Assembly (NCBI GenBank): GCA_045651165.1
Contig: JAZRRX010000051.1
Coordinates: forward strand, 1-23,753
Length of the DNA stretch: 23,753 nt
Reading direction: 5' to 3'
Source of the DNA: RGIG4608 sp045651165
GTDB taxonomy: Bacteria; Bacillota; Clostridia; Oscillospirales; CAG-272
The notes beneath the pieces are model-generated. The model made no database searches and was not told the origin of the DNA. It worked only from the letters and a program-made list of their open reading frames with translations. Positions 5,845 through 13,712 of this stretch are shown piece by piece (within the stretch, counting starts at the first letter, position 1; each line of letters starts with the position of its first letter). The translations under genes were made by a program, and so were the position numbers.

Positions 5845-6357
5845 TTACTTTTTTCCTTCTACAACGTATATCTTGTTTTTAGGCACGTTGTAAGCAGATG
5901 ATATCAAATTGATAAGTTGATTTGCAATAAGTGAATTTCCACCTCCTTTACATACAATAGCAACACCACAAATATTCGGCATTTTTTCGACAACGCAAAC
6001 CATACTTTCATCATTTCCAGAACCTATCGTAACGTATTTTTTCTCGGAATTTGTTCCACTTGAGGTTTGTTTGCTTTGCTCATTATAGGCATATACAGTT
6101 TCAAACCCTGAATCAAGATAAACAGTTACCCTTACATTAGAAACACCATTTATGCCCGAACATAGTGAAGCAATCTTCTCTTCAAGCTCCTTGGTATAAT
6201 TAGATAGACGTTCTTCATCACTTTGAGAACCGCCCTTGTTCAGTGTTCCAGTTGGTAAAACGAGCAATAATATTCCCAAAATCAGCAAAGCAAGAATTAT
6301 CAAAGTATTCTTCTTGTTTTTTATGTAATCAAAAAAATCCACATTCTTTTTATTCAT
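5845..6357 (-). CDS. spoIIIAG: Stage III sporulation protein AG
   Basis: SpoIIIAG is the protein that forms the large ring of the feeding-tube channel between mother cell and forespore. The 170-residue product has a short basic N-terminus, one membrane helix at about residues 17-35 (TLIILALLILGILLLVLP), then an extracytoplasmic domain. The core segment VSNVRVTVYLDSGFETVYAYN resembles the ring-building fold, and GVAIVCKGGGNSLIANQLINLISSAYNVPKNKIYVVEGKK is the conserved family C-terminus. CGGAGA lies upstream of the ATG. The gene follows spoIIIAF by 12 bases. Confidence 0.95.
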   Translation of the reverse strand: MNKKNVDFFDYIKNKKNTLIILALLILGILLLVLPTGTLNKGGSQSDEERLSNYTKELEEKIASLCSGINGVSNVRVTVYLDSGFETVYAYNEQSKQTSSGTNSEKKYVTIGSGNDESMVCVVEKMPNICGVAIVCKGGGNSLIANQLINLISSAYNVPKNKIYVVEGKK

Positions 6358-6369
6358 AATATTCTCCGT

Positions 6370-6864
6370 TTATTTTATCAAAACTGTGCAAGTACATTCC
6401 AATAAGGTTTTAAAATATTCCTCTATTGTATAAGGATTTTTAAATATTGATTTGCCCGACAACAATATCTGAATATGGGATGCTTGCAATTTGCCGTTCT
6501 TATATTGCGTGGATATACTTACATCACATTCATTTTTAGGTATTCCAAATTTATCAAGCAAAATATCCTCTATTGCCCGCCTTAACTCATCAACCGAAAA
6601 CGAGGCAAGATAGTCGTTGAATATTTCATTGTATTCGTTTTGTTCATTCTTATCTTCGTTAATTAATTGATCCTTAATACCCTCAAGTCCTTCTTCATCA
6701 AAAATAGTTAAAAAATCTTTTATGGGGGATATTATCACGCACAGAACTATAAGCATGCCTATCATCTTGCTATATTTCTCAATGCCGTGAAATTGAGGCG
6801 CTATTATATTGTATATACCCACACAGATGGAAACAGTTATTATAATTATTAAATAGTTTTTCAT
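6370..6864 (-). CDS. spoIIIAF: Stage III sporulation protein AF
   Basis: SpoIIIAF is a mother-cell membrane protein of the SpoIIIA complex. The 164-residue product has two hydrophobic segments at about residues 4-20 and 34-52 (MIGMLIVLCVIISPIKDFL, the conserved family segment), then a soluble domain ending in a ring-like fold (CDVSISTQYKNGKLQASHIQILLSG). It begins six bases after the spoIIIAE stop. The ribosome binding site is poor (AGTGGA), which suggests translational coupling to spoIIIAE. Confidence 0.93.
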   Translation of the reverse strand: MKNYLIIIITVSICVGIYNIIAPQFHGIEKYSKMIGMLIVLCVIISPIKDFLTIFDEEGLEGIKDQLINEDKNEQNEYNEIFNDYLASFSVDELRRAIEDILLDKFGIPKNECDVSISTQYKNGKLQASHIQILLSGKSIFKNPYTIEEYFKTLLECTCTVLIK

Positions 6865-6870
6865 AATCCA

Positions 6871-8004
6871 CTACGTTAAAGGTGATGAGCATTTAGCAAA
6901 CACTGTTATCAAAAGCAAAAGAGTTATGGCACATATCGATATTATTGCTAAGACATATCCATAAATACTTGAAATTTCAAGAAGCATTCTTCCCTCTCTA
7001 TCACACCCCAAAAGTCCTGCAAATGCATTAGAAATGATAAAACCCAATCTATAAAGCGCTATTGAGATAAAGGTTGGCATAATCATTATAATCAAGATGA
7101 TTATTAAAACCACTCCTACATTTGAGCGCAGATATTCAATGCTTGCGCCCGCTGTTCTAAGAGTTTCTCCAATAGTACCTCCAACCATAGGTATTATTTG
7201 TGTAGCAAGCATTTTGGCAGTTTTGGCGCTCAAGGTATCAGCTTTGCTTGCAAGCAGAGTTTGGGTTGAGATTACTGTTGTAAATATCAACATCATCATG
7301 CCTATAAAGAATGTAAATGTCTTCTTGATAGCATTACTTAAAGGAAGAATATTTGCTTCATCTATAAATGAGGAAGCAATCGTTAATCCCAAGCACACAC
7401 CAAGTATTGCTTCTAACGAAATAATACATATATTTTCAATTATGGATAAAAACACGATTAATCCATAATTATTTACTAATGCACTTGTTACATTGCCTCC
7501 CATTGCATATATTGCGCACATTACGGGAGATATTGTATTCGTAAACATCTTTATTTCTTCAAGCAAAACCATGGCTCTCTGTAGTGGCTCGCGCGATATT
7601 TGAAGCATTATAAGAATCATTGAAGCAAGACCAACCCAAGTCAAAACGCGCTCTGTAGCACTACTTTTGATACTGTTTTTTAACATATTTAAAAGTGAGC
7701 AAAGGACAAGCAATCCTATTATAGTTGCTAAGGATTTAAGTAAGGATTTGATATTTAAGCCCAATATATCAAATGCCGTATCAAATATGTACTCCCATGA
7801 AGTTAACTTGTTTGTTCCAATAGCTATATCATCAATATTGTTAGAAAAAAGTTCATCGGGCAACATATCTGCTATGTCATCTGGCAAGGAGTCAAGCATC
7901 TCTTCATATTCATTTGGAATTTGTGTTTCATCTTCAGCAAAAACAATAAAAGATGGAGTAAGTAGAGCCAAGGCAATCAAGAAAATACAAATTACCCTTA
8001 CCAT
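6871..8004 (-). CDS. spoIIIAE: Stage III sporulation protein AE
   Basis: SpoIIIAE is the large polytopic protein of the complex, thought to form its membrane core. The 377-residue product begins with a cleavable-looking signal peptide (residues 1-23, ending FIVFAEDE). It then has an extracytoplasmic stretch and several hydrophobic helices, among them ATIIGLLVLCSLLNML, INTISPVMCAIYAMGG-like and GVVLIIILIIMIMPTFISIALYRLGF. The signature IPMVGGTIGETLRTAG is present at about residues 272-287. GGGGAG lies before the ATG. The start overlaps the spoIIIAD stop by seven bases. Confidence 0.95.
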   Translation of the reverse strand: MVRVICIFLIALALLTPSFIVFAEDETQIPNEYEEMLDSLPDDIADMLPDELFSNNIDDIAIGTNKLTSWEYIFDTAFDILGLNIKSLLKSLATIIGLLVLCSLLNMLKNSIKSSATERVLTWVGLASMILIMLQISREPLQRAMVLLEEIKMFTNTISPVMCAIYAMGGNVTSALVNNYGLIVFLSIIENICIISLEAILGVCLGLTIASSFIDEANILPLSNAIKKTFTFFIGMMMLIFTTVISTQTLLASKADTLSAKTAKMLATQIIPMVGGTIGETLRTAGASIEYLRSNVGVVLIIILIIMIMPTFISIALYRLGFIISNAFAGLLGCDREGRMLLEISSIYGYVLAIISICAITLLLLITVFAKCSSPLT

Positions 8005-8387
8005 TCTAAAAGCTCCCCTGCCATTGAAATGATGTTGTTTATCAAAGGCAAACTTAAAATAACTATTTCAATTTTGCCAACTGTCTCAATACCAAAAGCT
8101 ATGCTACTTTCTCCACTTTCTCTACACATCTCACTTGATATTTGTGTCATATAGGCAATAGCAAGTGTTTTAAGTATTATTTCTATATATTCAAGTGGCA
8201 GAGTTTGTCCCATAATGTTATTCAAAAATTTAACTATTGGGGATATTAGCAACACTACAACACCAAATATCAAAACTATTGCGGCAAGGCGCACGGGAAT
8301 TAAAAACTCCCCTCTATAGTTTTTTATTAAGACACAAACTATCGCAAATATGATTCCTATAGCGCATATTTTAAAACTATCACTCAA
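7998..8387 (-). CDS. spoIIIAD: Stage III sporulation protein AD
   Basis: SpoIIIAD is a small polytopic membrane protein of the SpoIIIA complex. The 129-residue product has four hydrophobic segments and the family patterns IKNYRGEF, LEYIEIILKTLAIAYMTQISSEMCRESGE and the C-terminal GKIEIVILSLPLINNIISMAGELL. The only start available is TTG at 8387-8385, which overlaps the TGA of spoIIIAC (TTGA); no strong ribosome binding site precedes it, so it is probably translated by coupling. The non-ATG start is the only oddity. Confidence 0.94.
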   Translation of the reverse strand: MSDSFKICAIGIIFAIVCVLIKNYRGEFLIPVRLAAIVLIFGVVVLLISPIVKFLNNIMGQTLPLEYIEIILKTLAIAYMTQISSEMCRESGESSIAFGIETVGKIEIVILSLPLINNIISMAGELLEW

Positions 8388-8578
8388 AGCTCAAACACAT
8401 CCTTTATTCGATCAAAAAGATCTCCCATCTCTCCAACAAGGATAAAAAACACCACTATGATACCCGATATTATTAGCATCATCCCCTGCTCGTCCCTGCC
8501 TGATTTATTAAGTATCTGTGCTACCACAGATACAATAAATCCAACACCCGCTACCTTTAAAATAAGTCCCAATTCCAT
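8384..8578 (-). CDS. spoIIIAC: Stage III sporulation protein AC
   Basis: SpoIIIAC is a 64-residue two-helix membrane protein, the standard length for the family. It has the conserved GVGFIVSVVAQILNKSGRDEQG turn between the two helices, and the second helix is MLIISGIIVVFFILVGEM. GGGAAGGA lies eight bases before the ATG. The stop overlaps the start of spoIIIAD. Confidence 0.95.
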   Translation of the reverse strand: MELGLILKVAGVGFIVSVVAQILNKSGRDEQGMMLIISGIIVVFFILVGEMGDLFDRIKDVFEL

Positions 8579-8593
8579 AAATATTCCTTCCCT

Positions 8594-9079
8594 TTATATT
8601 AACAAAAGTATTAGCGAAAAGGATGCTCCAAGGCATAATGCTACCCGTAGCTTTTTTTCCTTTATGCTTTTTTCCTTTAATTTATCTCTTTGCTTTATCA
8701 ATTCATTTCGATAGTAATCACAAGATCGCAACTGCTCTTGCATATATCCTTGTCCAAAATTTTTCGAAAATTGATTGATAAGGTCAATACACTCTGCATC
8801 ACAGTAAAAATCTGCCGACATTATCAACTCTTCTAAATTATCTATTTTCCTATGGTCGTTATTGATTCCACATGACCTTATCATATTTTCATCACAATTA
8901 TGAATTATGGTATCTATAGGAAGCAAAAAACATTCAATTTGGTTTTTAATATATTCAATTAGCAAGATAAATGAATTGATTTGCTTAATTTTTATTTTTT
9001 CATATTTCTGAATCTCGAAATATATTATCAGTGCCGAGATAACAAGACTTCCACTTCCAATTATTTTATATATTGTCAT
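8594..9079 (-). CDS. spoIIIAB: Stage III sporulation protein AB
   Basis: SpoIIIAB is a membrane protein of the SpoIIIA complex with a fold related to type II secretion/pilus platform proteins (GspF-like). The 161-residue product has an N-terminal helix (residues 4-24, YKIIGSGSLVISALIIYFEI). It then has an alpha-helical cytoplasmic part with LLIEYIKNQIECFLLPIDTII and FSKNFGQGYMQEQLRSCDYYRNE, a KEKSIKEKKLRVALCLGASF motif, and a C-terminal helix. GGAG eight bases before the ATG at 9079 selects that start; the GTG at 9088 abuts the site. It overlaps the end of spoIIIAA by 14 bases. Confidence 0.93.
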   Translation of the reverse strand: MTIYKIIGSGSLVISALIIYFEIQKYEKIKIKQINSFILLIEYIKNQIECFLLPIDTIIHNCDENMIRSCGINNDHRKIDNLEELIMSADFYCDAECIDLINQFSKNFGQGYMQEQLRSCDYYRNELIKQRDKLKEKSIKEKKLRVALCLGASFSLILLLI

Positions 9080-9947
9080 TAGCTTCACTCCACGAGTTTA
9101 TCTGATATAAAAAATCACGACGATTTCCGCGTTTAATACCCACATAATGTTCAAAAATTTTAGATTTGTGAAGGTTATATATACCCGAATGCGATAATAT
9201 ATCCTTTAATGATGAGCCATGACAGGTCGCAATTATAGGAACACCTGCCCCCTGGGCATCAATTATGGCAGATGCATCCTGCTCGTCCCCAATTTCATCA
9301 CAAAAAATAACCTCTGCATTCATAGTTCTAACTGCTATTTCAATTCCCTTTTTTCGAGGATATCCGGACAAAACACTAACAAGCAAATCCTTTCTTTCAA
9401 GGTCAAAGCAAAGTTCTCCTCTAGTGTCAATTACGGCAGTTCTTTTAGCACTATACCCTTGTGATATTTTATATATCATTGAACGAAGCAAAGTAGTTTT
9501 TCCAACTCCCGGTGGAGCATAAATTAACAATGAACCCAATTTACTTAATTCAATTATTTTTTCGCATTCCACTCTAATATTATGTGGTAATCTTATAGCA
9601 AACTCACTAATGTCATATACTCCAACTATACTCCCGTTTTCAACACTTGCCTTACCAATAATCCCTATTCTTATTCCATTATCAAGGGATATATATCCAT
9701 GCGAAATAGTATCCCTATAAGCATATAACGAATAGTGAGAAATGGTTTTAAGTATCTTTAACATTTCATCATCGGTGGCTATATAATTGATTGCGATATT
9801 TCTGCTATCAAAAATTATATATGCTTGTCTGTTTCTTCTTATTCTTATCTCCTCAAGAAGACCTTCTTTGTTTAGATTTCTTTCTATTTCTTTTATTGCT
9901 CTTATCGGCAATATCTCTTGCATTTTTATATTTAACAAACTTTTCAC
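9066..9947 (-). CDS. spoIIIAA: Stage III sporulation protein AA, secretion-type ATPase
   Basis: SpoIIIAA is the cytoplasmic ATPase of the SpoIIIA complex, related to type II/IV secretion ATPases. The 293-residue product shows Walker A at about residues 145-152 (PPGVGKTTLLR) and Walker B near 211-220 (AEVIFCDEIG). Family segments LEEIRIRRNRQ, GIRIGIIG, AVIDTRGEL and GVPIIATCHG are also present. The start is uncertain. The GTG at 9947 is only two bases from AAGAAGG; a TTG at 9938 has better spacing; the family N-terminus corresponds to MQEILP at 9923. It is the first gene of the eight-gene operon, divergent from glpK. Transcription in the mother cell by sigma-E is expected from other species. 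Confidence 0.95.
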   Translation of the reverse strand: MKSLLNIKMQEILPIRAIKEIERNLNKEGLLEEIRIRRNRQAYIIFDSRNIAINYIATDDEMLKILKTISHYSLYAYRDTISHGYISLDNGIRIGIIGKASVENGSIVGVYDISEFAIRLPHNIRVECEKIIELSKLGSLLIYAPPGVGKTTLLRSMIYKISQGYSAKRTAVIDTRGELCFDLERKDLLVSVLSGYPRKKGIEIAVRTMNAEVIFCDEIGDEQDASAIIDAQGAGVPIIATCHGSSLKDILSHSGIYNLHKSKIFEHYVGIKRGNRRDFLYQINSWSEANDNI

Positions 9948-9959
9948 ACCCTTCTTGTT

Positions 9960-9991
9960 AATATATATTCGCAGATATGAAACAATATCAC
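9960..9991 (-). promoter_or_regulatory. Possible sigma-E promoter of the spoIIIA operon
   Basis: On the minus strand GTGATATT (9991-9984) resembles the sigma-E -35 (GTCATATT, one mismatch). TATATATT (9967-9960) is a weaker match to the -10 CATACAAT at 16-bp spacing. The expectation of a sigma-E promoter comes from B. subtilis; the match itself is modest in this AT-rich stretch. Confidence 0.3.
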
Positions 9992-10010
9992 AAAAATGGT
10001 ATTATTTCTA

Positions 10011-10039
10011 TTGAAAATTCCATAGAATTATGATAAAAT
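10011..10039 (+). promoter_or_regulatory. Sigma-A promoter of glpK
   Basis: TTGAAA at 10011-10016 lies 17 bp from TAAAAT at 10034-10039. The -10 is extended (TG one base before it). Confidence 0.7.
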
Positions 10040-10075
10040 AAATTATCAAATATAATTTTTATCGAAGGAGGCGTT

Positions 10076-11557
10076 ATGAAAAAGTATATTTTGGCACTCG
10101 ATGAAGGCACAACAAGTGCAAGAAGTATTTTGTTTGACCACGAATGCAATGTAATTTGTTCTTCACAACACGAGTTTGCACAGTATTATCCCAATCCAGG
10201 TTGGGTTGAGCAAAATCCTATGGACATCTATGCAAACCAGTATGCTACATTAACTGAATGTATAGCCAAAAGTGGAATCTCCACCGATGAAATTGCAGGC
10301 ATTGGTATTACTAACCAACGCGAAACAACTATACTTTGGAACAAAATAACGGGCAAACCCGTTTATAACGCCATCGTTTGGCAATGCAGACGAACTGCTG
10401 ATATTTGCGATGATTTAGTTCAAAAAGGATATTCTGATTACATTCAAAAAACAACGGGGCTTCTTATTGATGCCTATTTCAGCGCGACTAAAATAAAATG
10501 GATTCTCGACAACATCGATGGCGTGCGAGAAATGGCAGACCGAGGAGATCTTCTTTTCGGCACTGTTGATACTTGGCTCATTTGGAAACTCACTGACGGT
10601 AGAATCCACGTTACAGATGCTACAAACGCCTCACGAACAATGCTCTATAATATAGAAAAGGGTGAATGGGACGATGAACTTCTTAAAATTCTGGATATTC
10701 CCAAGTCGATTTTACCTAAAGTTTGTTCAAGTAGTGAAATTTATGGCCATGTTGATATTATGGGAACATCAATTCCCATTTGTGGAATTGCGGGCGACCA
10801 GCAAGCAGCACTTTTTGGTCAATGCTGCTTTGAAGATGGTGAAGCTAAAAATACATATGGAACAGGTTGCTTTTTGTTGACACACACGGGCAACAGAAGA
10901 ATATATTCCTCAAATGGTCTTATCACTACAATTGCGGCAACAGAATTAGGTAAAGCACCCGAATATGCTATTGAGGGCTCAGTTTTCGTCGGTGGCGCTG
11001 TAATTCAATGGTTGAGAGATGAGTTAAGGGTAATTAACGATGCAAAAGATAGCGAGTATTGTGCCCTTCAAGTAGATAATACTGCAGGAGTTTATATTGT
11101 TCCAGCATTTGCAGGACTTGGTGCTCCACATTGGGATATGCATGCTAAAGGCACAATAACCGGTCTTACGCGTGGGTCTAATATTAATCATATTATTCGC
11201 GCCGCTCTTGAATCCATAGCTTATCAATCTAATGATGTTATAAGCTCGATGGAGGCAGATACGGGTGTTCATCTTTCATCATTAAAAGTTGACGGTGGTG
11301 GTTCTACCAACAACTTCCTTATGCAATTTCAAAGCGATATATCCAACGTTAAGGTAGTTAGACCTCAAACTATTGAAGCAACTGCTCAAGGTGCAGCATT
11401 TCTTGCAGGACTTGCTGTTGGCTTTTTCAAAGATAGAGATGAATTGAAAAACATATTAAAAAATAAAGATTATTTTGTTCCCAATATCGACGACAAAAAT
11501 CGTAAAGATCTTCTTAGTGGTTGGGAAAATGCTATCAGAGTTTGTAAAAATCAATGA
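10076..11557 (+). CDS. glpK: Glycerol kinase
   Basis: Glycerol kinase (FGGY family) phosphorylates glycerol with ATP to glycerol-3-phosphate in the cytoplasm. The 493 residues match the usual length. Motifs are the N-terminal phosphate loop LALDEGTTSARS (residues 7-18), GWVEQNP (42-48), NQRETT (80-85, substrate contact), the catalytic-base motif GIAGDQQAALFGQ with Asp241, and GGGSTNNFLMQFQSD. GAAGGAGG lies seven bases before the ATG. In low-GC Gram-positives an activating HPr phosphorylation site is a histidine in the loop before the GxxxPI motif; by eye that loop here reads GHVDIMGTSIPI, and the aligned residue is Asp227, so this control is probably absent. No glpF or glpO is nearby. The gene is followed 13 bases later by a lipase-like hydrolase. 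Confidence 0.96.
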   Translation: MKKYILALDEGTTSARSILFDHECNVICSSQHEFAQYYPNPGWVEQNPMDIYANQYATLTECIAKSGISTDEIAGIGITNQRETTILWNKITGKPVYNAIVWQCRRTADICDDLVQKGYSDYIQKTTGLLIDAYFSATKIKWILDNIDGVREMADRGDLLFGTVDTWLIWKLTDGRIHVTDATNASRTMLYNIEKGEWDDELLKILDIPKSILPKVCSSSEIYGHVDIMGTSIPICGIAGDQQAALFGQCCFEDGEAKNTYGTGCFLLTHTGNRRIYSSNGLITTIAATELGKAPEYAIEGSVFVGGAVIQWLRDELRVINDAKDSEYCALQVDNTAGVYIVPAFAGLGAPHWDMHAKGTITGLTRGSNINHIIRAALESIAYQSNDVISSMEADTGVHLSSLKVDGGGSTNNFLMQFQSDISNVKVVRPQTIEATAQGAAFLAGLAVGFFKDRDELKNILKNKDYFVPNIDDKNRKDLLSGWENAIRVCKNQ

Positions 11558-11570
11558 TATGGAGGTAACT

Positions 11571-12488
11571 ATGCATTACACTATTTTAGATAAAAAAGTT
11601 CTTTCCTCTAACGGAAAGAATATGCTTGCAGGAAAAGTATATTTACCTACTGGTGAAATCAAAGGATACTTTCATATCGTTCATGGTATGACTGAATATA
11701 TTGAGCGTTATGATACATTTATGAAAACTCTTGCTCAAAATGGATATATTGCTTTTGGATATGACCATCTCGGTCATGGGCACACCGCCCAAAATGACTC
11801 GGAGCTTGGATTTGTTGCCGAGCGTGATGGTGATGATCTTCTAGCCCATGACGTTAAGATATTTGCAGACGCTATGCGTAGTGAATACGGCGAACATCCT
11901 TATTATCTTATGGGACACAGTATGGGTTCTTTCGTTGTAAGAATGGCAGTACAAAAGTATATTACACCTGACAAGCTAATTATTATGGGAACGGGTGGAC
12001 CTAAAGGTATTGTCCTTTTCGGACTTTATCTCTCAAAATTTATTAGTAAAATAAGAGGTCCTAAACACTATTCTAAATTGATAAAATTCCTTGCATTTGG
12101 TTCATACAATGCTCGTTGTCCCAAAGTAGAGGGACCTCACGCTTGGCTTACAAATGATGCTGAAATTCGTGATAAATATCATAATGATAAATTCTGTACA
12201 TTTGAGTTAACAGTATCCGCTATGCACGACCTCATTTCCCTTACCTATAAAGCCAATCGCGAAGAATGGTTTAAGGATGTCGCTAAAAAAACGCCAATTT
12301 TCCTTATTTCAGGCGTTGATGACGTGGTTGGAGATTACTCAAAGGGAGTTATTGCCGTTAATGATAAGTTGCTTAAATACGGTGCAAATGTTAAAATGAA
12401 ACTCTATGAGAACAATCGTCATGAATTGCTTAACGACAATGCTCGTAAAGAATGTACATCTGACATATTAAACTACATAAAATCATAA
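11571..12488 (+). CDS. Alpha/beta hydrolase, monoacylglycerol lipase / S33-like
   Basis: A 305-residue cytoplasmic alpha/beta hydrolase of the Hydrolase_4 (monoacylglycerol lipase/lysophospholipase) type. The nucleophile elbow is GHSMG with Ser117. The oxyanion region is IVHGMTEYIERYD (residues 36-48), followed by FGYDHLGHGHTA (62-73). The acid is Asp250 or Asp251 in ISGVDDVVG and the base is His284 in NNRHELLND. The frame is open back to 11475 inside glpK, but GGAGG at 11561-11565 points to the ATG at 11571, which is also the family start. It lies 13 bases after glpK and ends at a terminator, so the two form an operon. That supports release of glycerol from monoacylglycerols for GlpK; the substrate is inferred from context and from the family. 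Confidence 0.9.
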   Translation: MHYTILDKKVLSSNGKNMLAGKVYLPTGEIKGYFHIVHGMTEYIERYDTFMKTLAQNGYIAFGYDHLGHGHTAQNDSELGFVAERDGDDLLAHDVKIFADAMRSEYGEHPYYLMGHSMGSFVVRMAVQKYITPDKLIIMGTGGPKGIVLFGLYLSKFISKIRGPKHYSKLIKFLAFGSYNARCPKVEGPHAWLTNDAEIRDKYHNDKFCTFELTVSAMHDLISLTYKANREEWFKDVAKKTPIFLISGVDDVVGDYSKGVIAVNDKLLKYGANVKMKLYENNRHELLNDNARKECTSDILNYIKS

Positions 12489-12493
12489 AAAAC

Positions 12494-12518
12494 AAGCCAT
12501 CAGCTGATGGCTTCTTTT
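12494..12518. terminator. Bidirectional terminator between the hydrolase and the UxaC-like gene
   Basis: AAGCCATCAGCTGATGGCTT at 12494-12513 is a perfect palindrome (8-bp stem, AGCT loop). It is followed by CTTTTAA on the plus strand and GTTTTTTATG on the minus strand. It overlaps the stop codon of the minus-strand gene at 12500-12502. Confidence 0.85.
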
Positions 12519-13579
12519 AAGTTGTTATATAAAATATCTTCAATTAGTTTTTTGAGTATTTTTTCATCGGAGGTGTATTCCCCATTTTCGACCCATTTGC
12601 CGATAACGTTACAAACTATACGGCGGAAGTAATCGTTTCTTGCATAACACAGGCAATTATCAGCAGTATTAACCGTACAAATTACGTTGCCAACAGGATG
12701 CTTAGCGGCATATCCTCTAAGCTGCAATTCAAGATAATCTTCACTTTGGCCTATTTCAAACTGAATATGATTTCCTGTTTTAGGTAAAGCATTATTACTT
12801 TCAAGATAAGAAAGAGCATCTTCGTCAATATCACTTCCACTTAAAAGCCATCTCCAGCCAAGCTTTTTGTATTCAATACCTAAAGTTCGAGCTATCTGCA
12901 TATCAAGAAGATCACAATCTTCTAACTCAACATTTGGGTCCTTTGATTTTATCCGTTTAACTATTTCGTTTGCGAGAAATGAATTTGGCTTTATAAAATT
13001 AGAAAAGCTATTATATTCGGCTATTCTGCAACCGTTATTATTTGCTTCATTGACGTAATCTATCAAAGTTTTTTCCAAAGAATTGAGGTCAGTTATCTCA
13101 TCGTTTGAATAAAGCTCTTGCATCCAAGAAAGAGTTAATGAATAGTGATACTCTATTTTAGTATGCTCTAACAATTGCTCTTCATTAAGCATATCAGAAA
13201 TAATTTTGGAATTAACCTCATTCCAAATCAAGTCGCAATTAACCTCGCAGATACAAAAATCACAATCAAAGTGTTTTTTAAGTTCCATATGGGAGAGAAG
13301 ATACAGCGGATGTCCTGCAAATTTTGGCAATACCGAACAAAACGCTTTAAATTTTTCATAATCGGAGGCATCCCCTGTTATATATTTTTCATCTATTCCA
13401 CAATCTCGCATAGCATCAAGTTTATACATATCATTTAGTAAAAATGCCTCTGCAACATTATTATATACTTTATCGCTAGGTTCGTTTTGTGAACAAAGTG
13501 AAATTATCGGCAAGTCCTTAGCATATTCGAAATAAAGCTTTTTGGCGGTTTCGTTATGCAAGAGATAGTTTTCGTTCAT
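12500..13579 (-). CDS. Glucuronate isomerase (UxaC)-like protein lacking active-site motifs
   Basis: The ends of this 359-residue protein closely resemble uronate isomerase UxaC (about 470 residues): LLHNETAKKLYFEYAKDLPI at 6-25, AMRDCGIDEKYITGDASDYEKF at 56-77, then NALPKT at 263-268 and YARNDYFRRIVCNVIGKWVENGEY at 312-335. The catalytic parts are gone. The metal-binding DYHCHL after DLPII reads SLCSQN (histidines replaced by Cys29 and Gln31). The GCRLSDHG motif reads GCRIAEYN. The CTTDDP, LHIGALRN and SAWWFND segments are absent, and the protein is about 110 residues short through the middle. There is no frameshift or internal stop. The start at 13579 has GGGAGG seven bases upstream, and promoter and terminator are intact. 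I infer an expressed pseudoenzyme, perhaps a uronate sensor or structural relative, rather than a working isomerase. Comparison was made from memory. Confidence 0.75.
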   Translation of the reverse strand: MNENYLLHNETAKKLYFEYAKDLPIISLCSQNEPSDKVYNNVAEAFLLNDMYKLDAMRDCGIDEKYITGDASDYEKFKAFCSVLPKFAGHPLYLLSHMELKKHFDCDFCICEVNCDLIWNEVNSKIISDMLNEEQLLEHTKIEYHYSLTLSWMQELYSNDEITDLNSLEKTLIDYVNEANNNGCRIAEYNSFSNFIKPNSFLANEIVKRIKSKDPNVELEDCDLLDMQIARTLGIEYKKLGWRWLLSGSDIDEDALSYLESNNALPKTGNHIQFEIGQSEDYLELQLRGYAAKHPVGNVICTVNTADNCLCYARNDYFRRIVCNVIGKWVENGEYTSDEKILKKLIEDILYNNLKEAIS

Positions 13580-13606
13580 TTGTGTGCCTCCCTTCCGTTT
13601 TTTTAT

Positions 13607-13635
13607 ATTATACAACATATTTTTAAAAGTTTCAA
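13607..13635 (-). promoter_or_regulatory. Sigma-A promoter of the UxaC-like gene
   Basis: On the minus strand TTGAAA (13635-13630) is 17 bp from a perfect TATAAT (13612-13607). The ribosome binding site follows about 15 bases later. Confidence 0.78.
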
Positions 13636-13653
13636 GAAAAAATAATAAAAGTA

Positions 13654-13682
13654 TTTACGAAAAGGCAAAAATATGTTATAAT
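13654..13682 (+). promoter_or_regulatory. Sigma-A promoter of the lrp-aminotransferase operon
   Basis: TTTACG at 13654-13659 is 17 bp from TATAAT at 13677-13682, with an extended -10 (TGTTATAAT). It is back-to-back with the promoter of the UxaC-like gene; the two -35 boxes are 18 bp apart. Confidence 0.75.
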
Positions 13683-13712
13683 GTTAATAATTTTTATTAA
13701 GGAGTTATTATT

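Noticed and set aside
12500..13579. Calling the gene a functional glucuronate isomerase
   Set aside because: The metal-binding histidines and most active-site segments are absent and the protein is about 110 residues short, so the enzyme name would mislead.
12500..13579. Calling the UxaC-like gene a pseudogene
   Set aside because: The frame has no stop or frameshift over 359 codons, and its promoter, ribosome binding site and terminator are intact.
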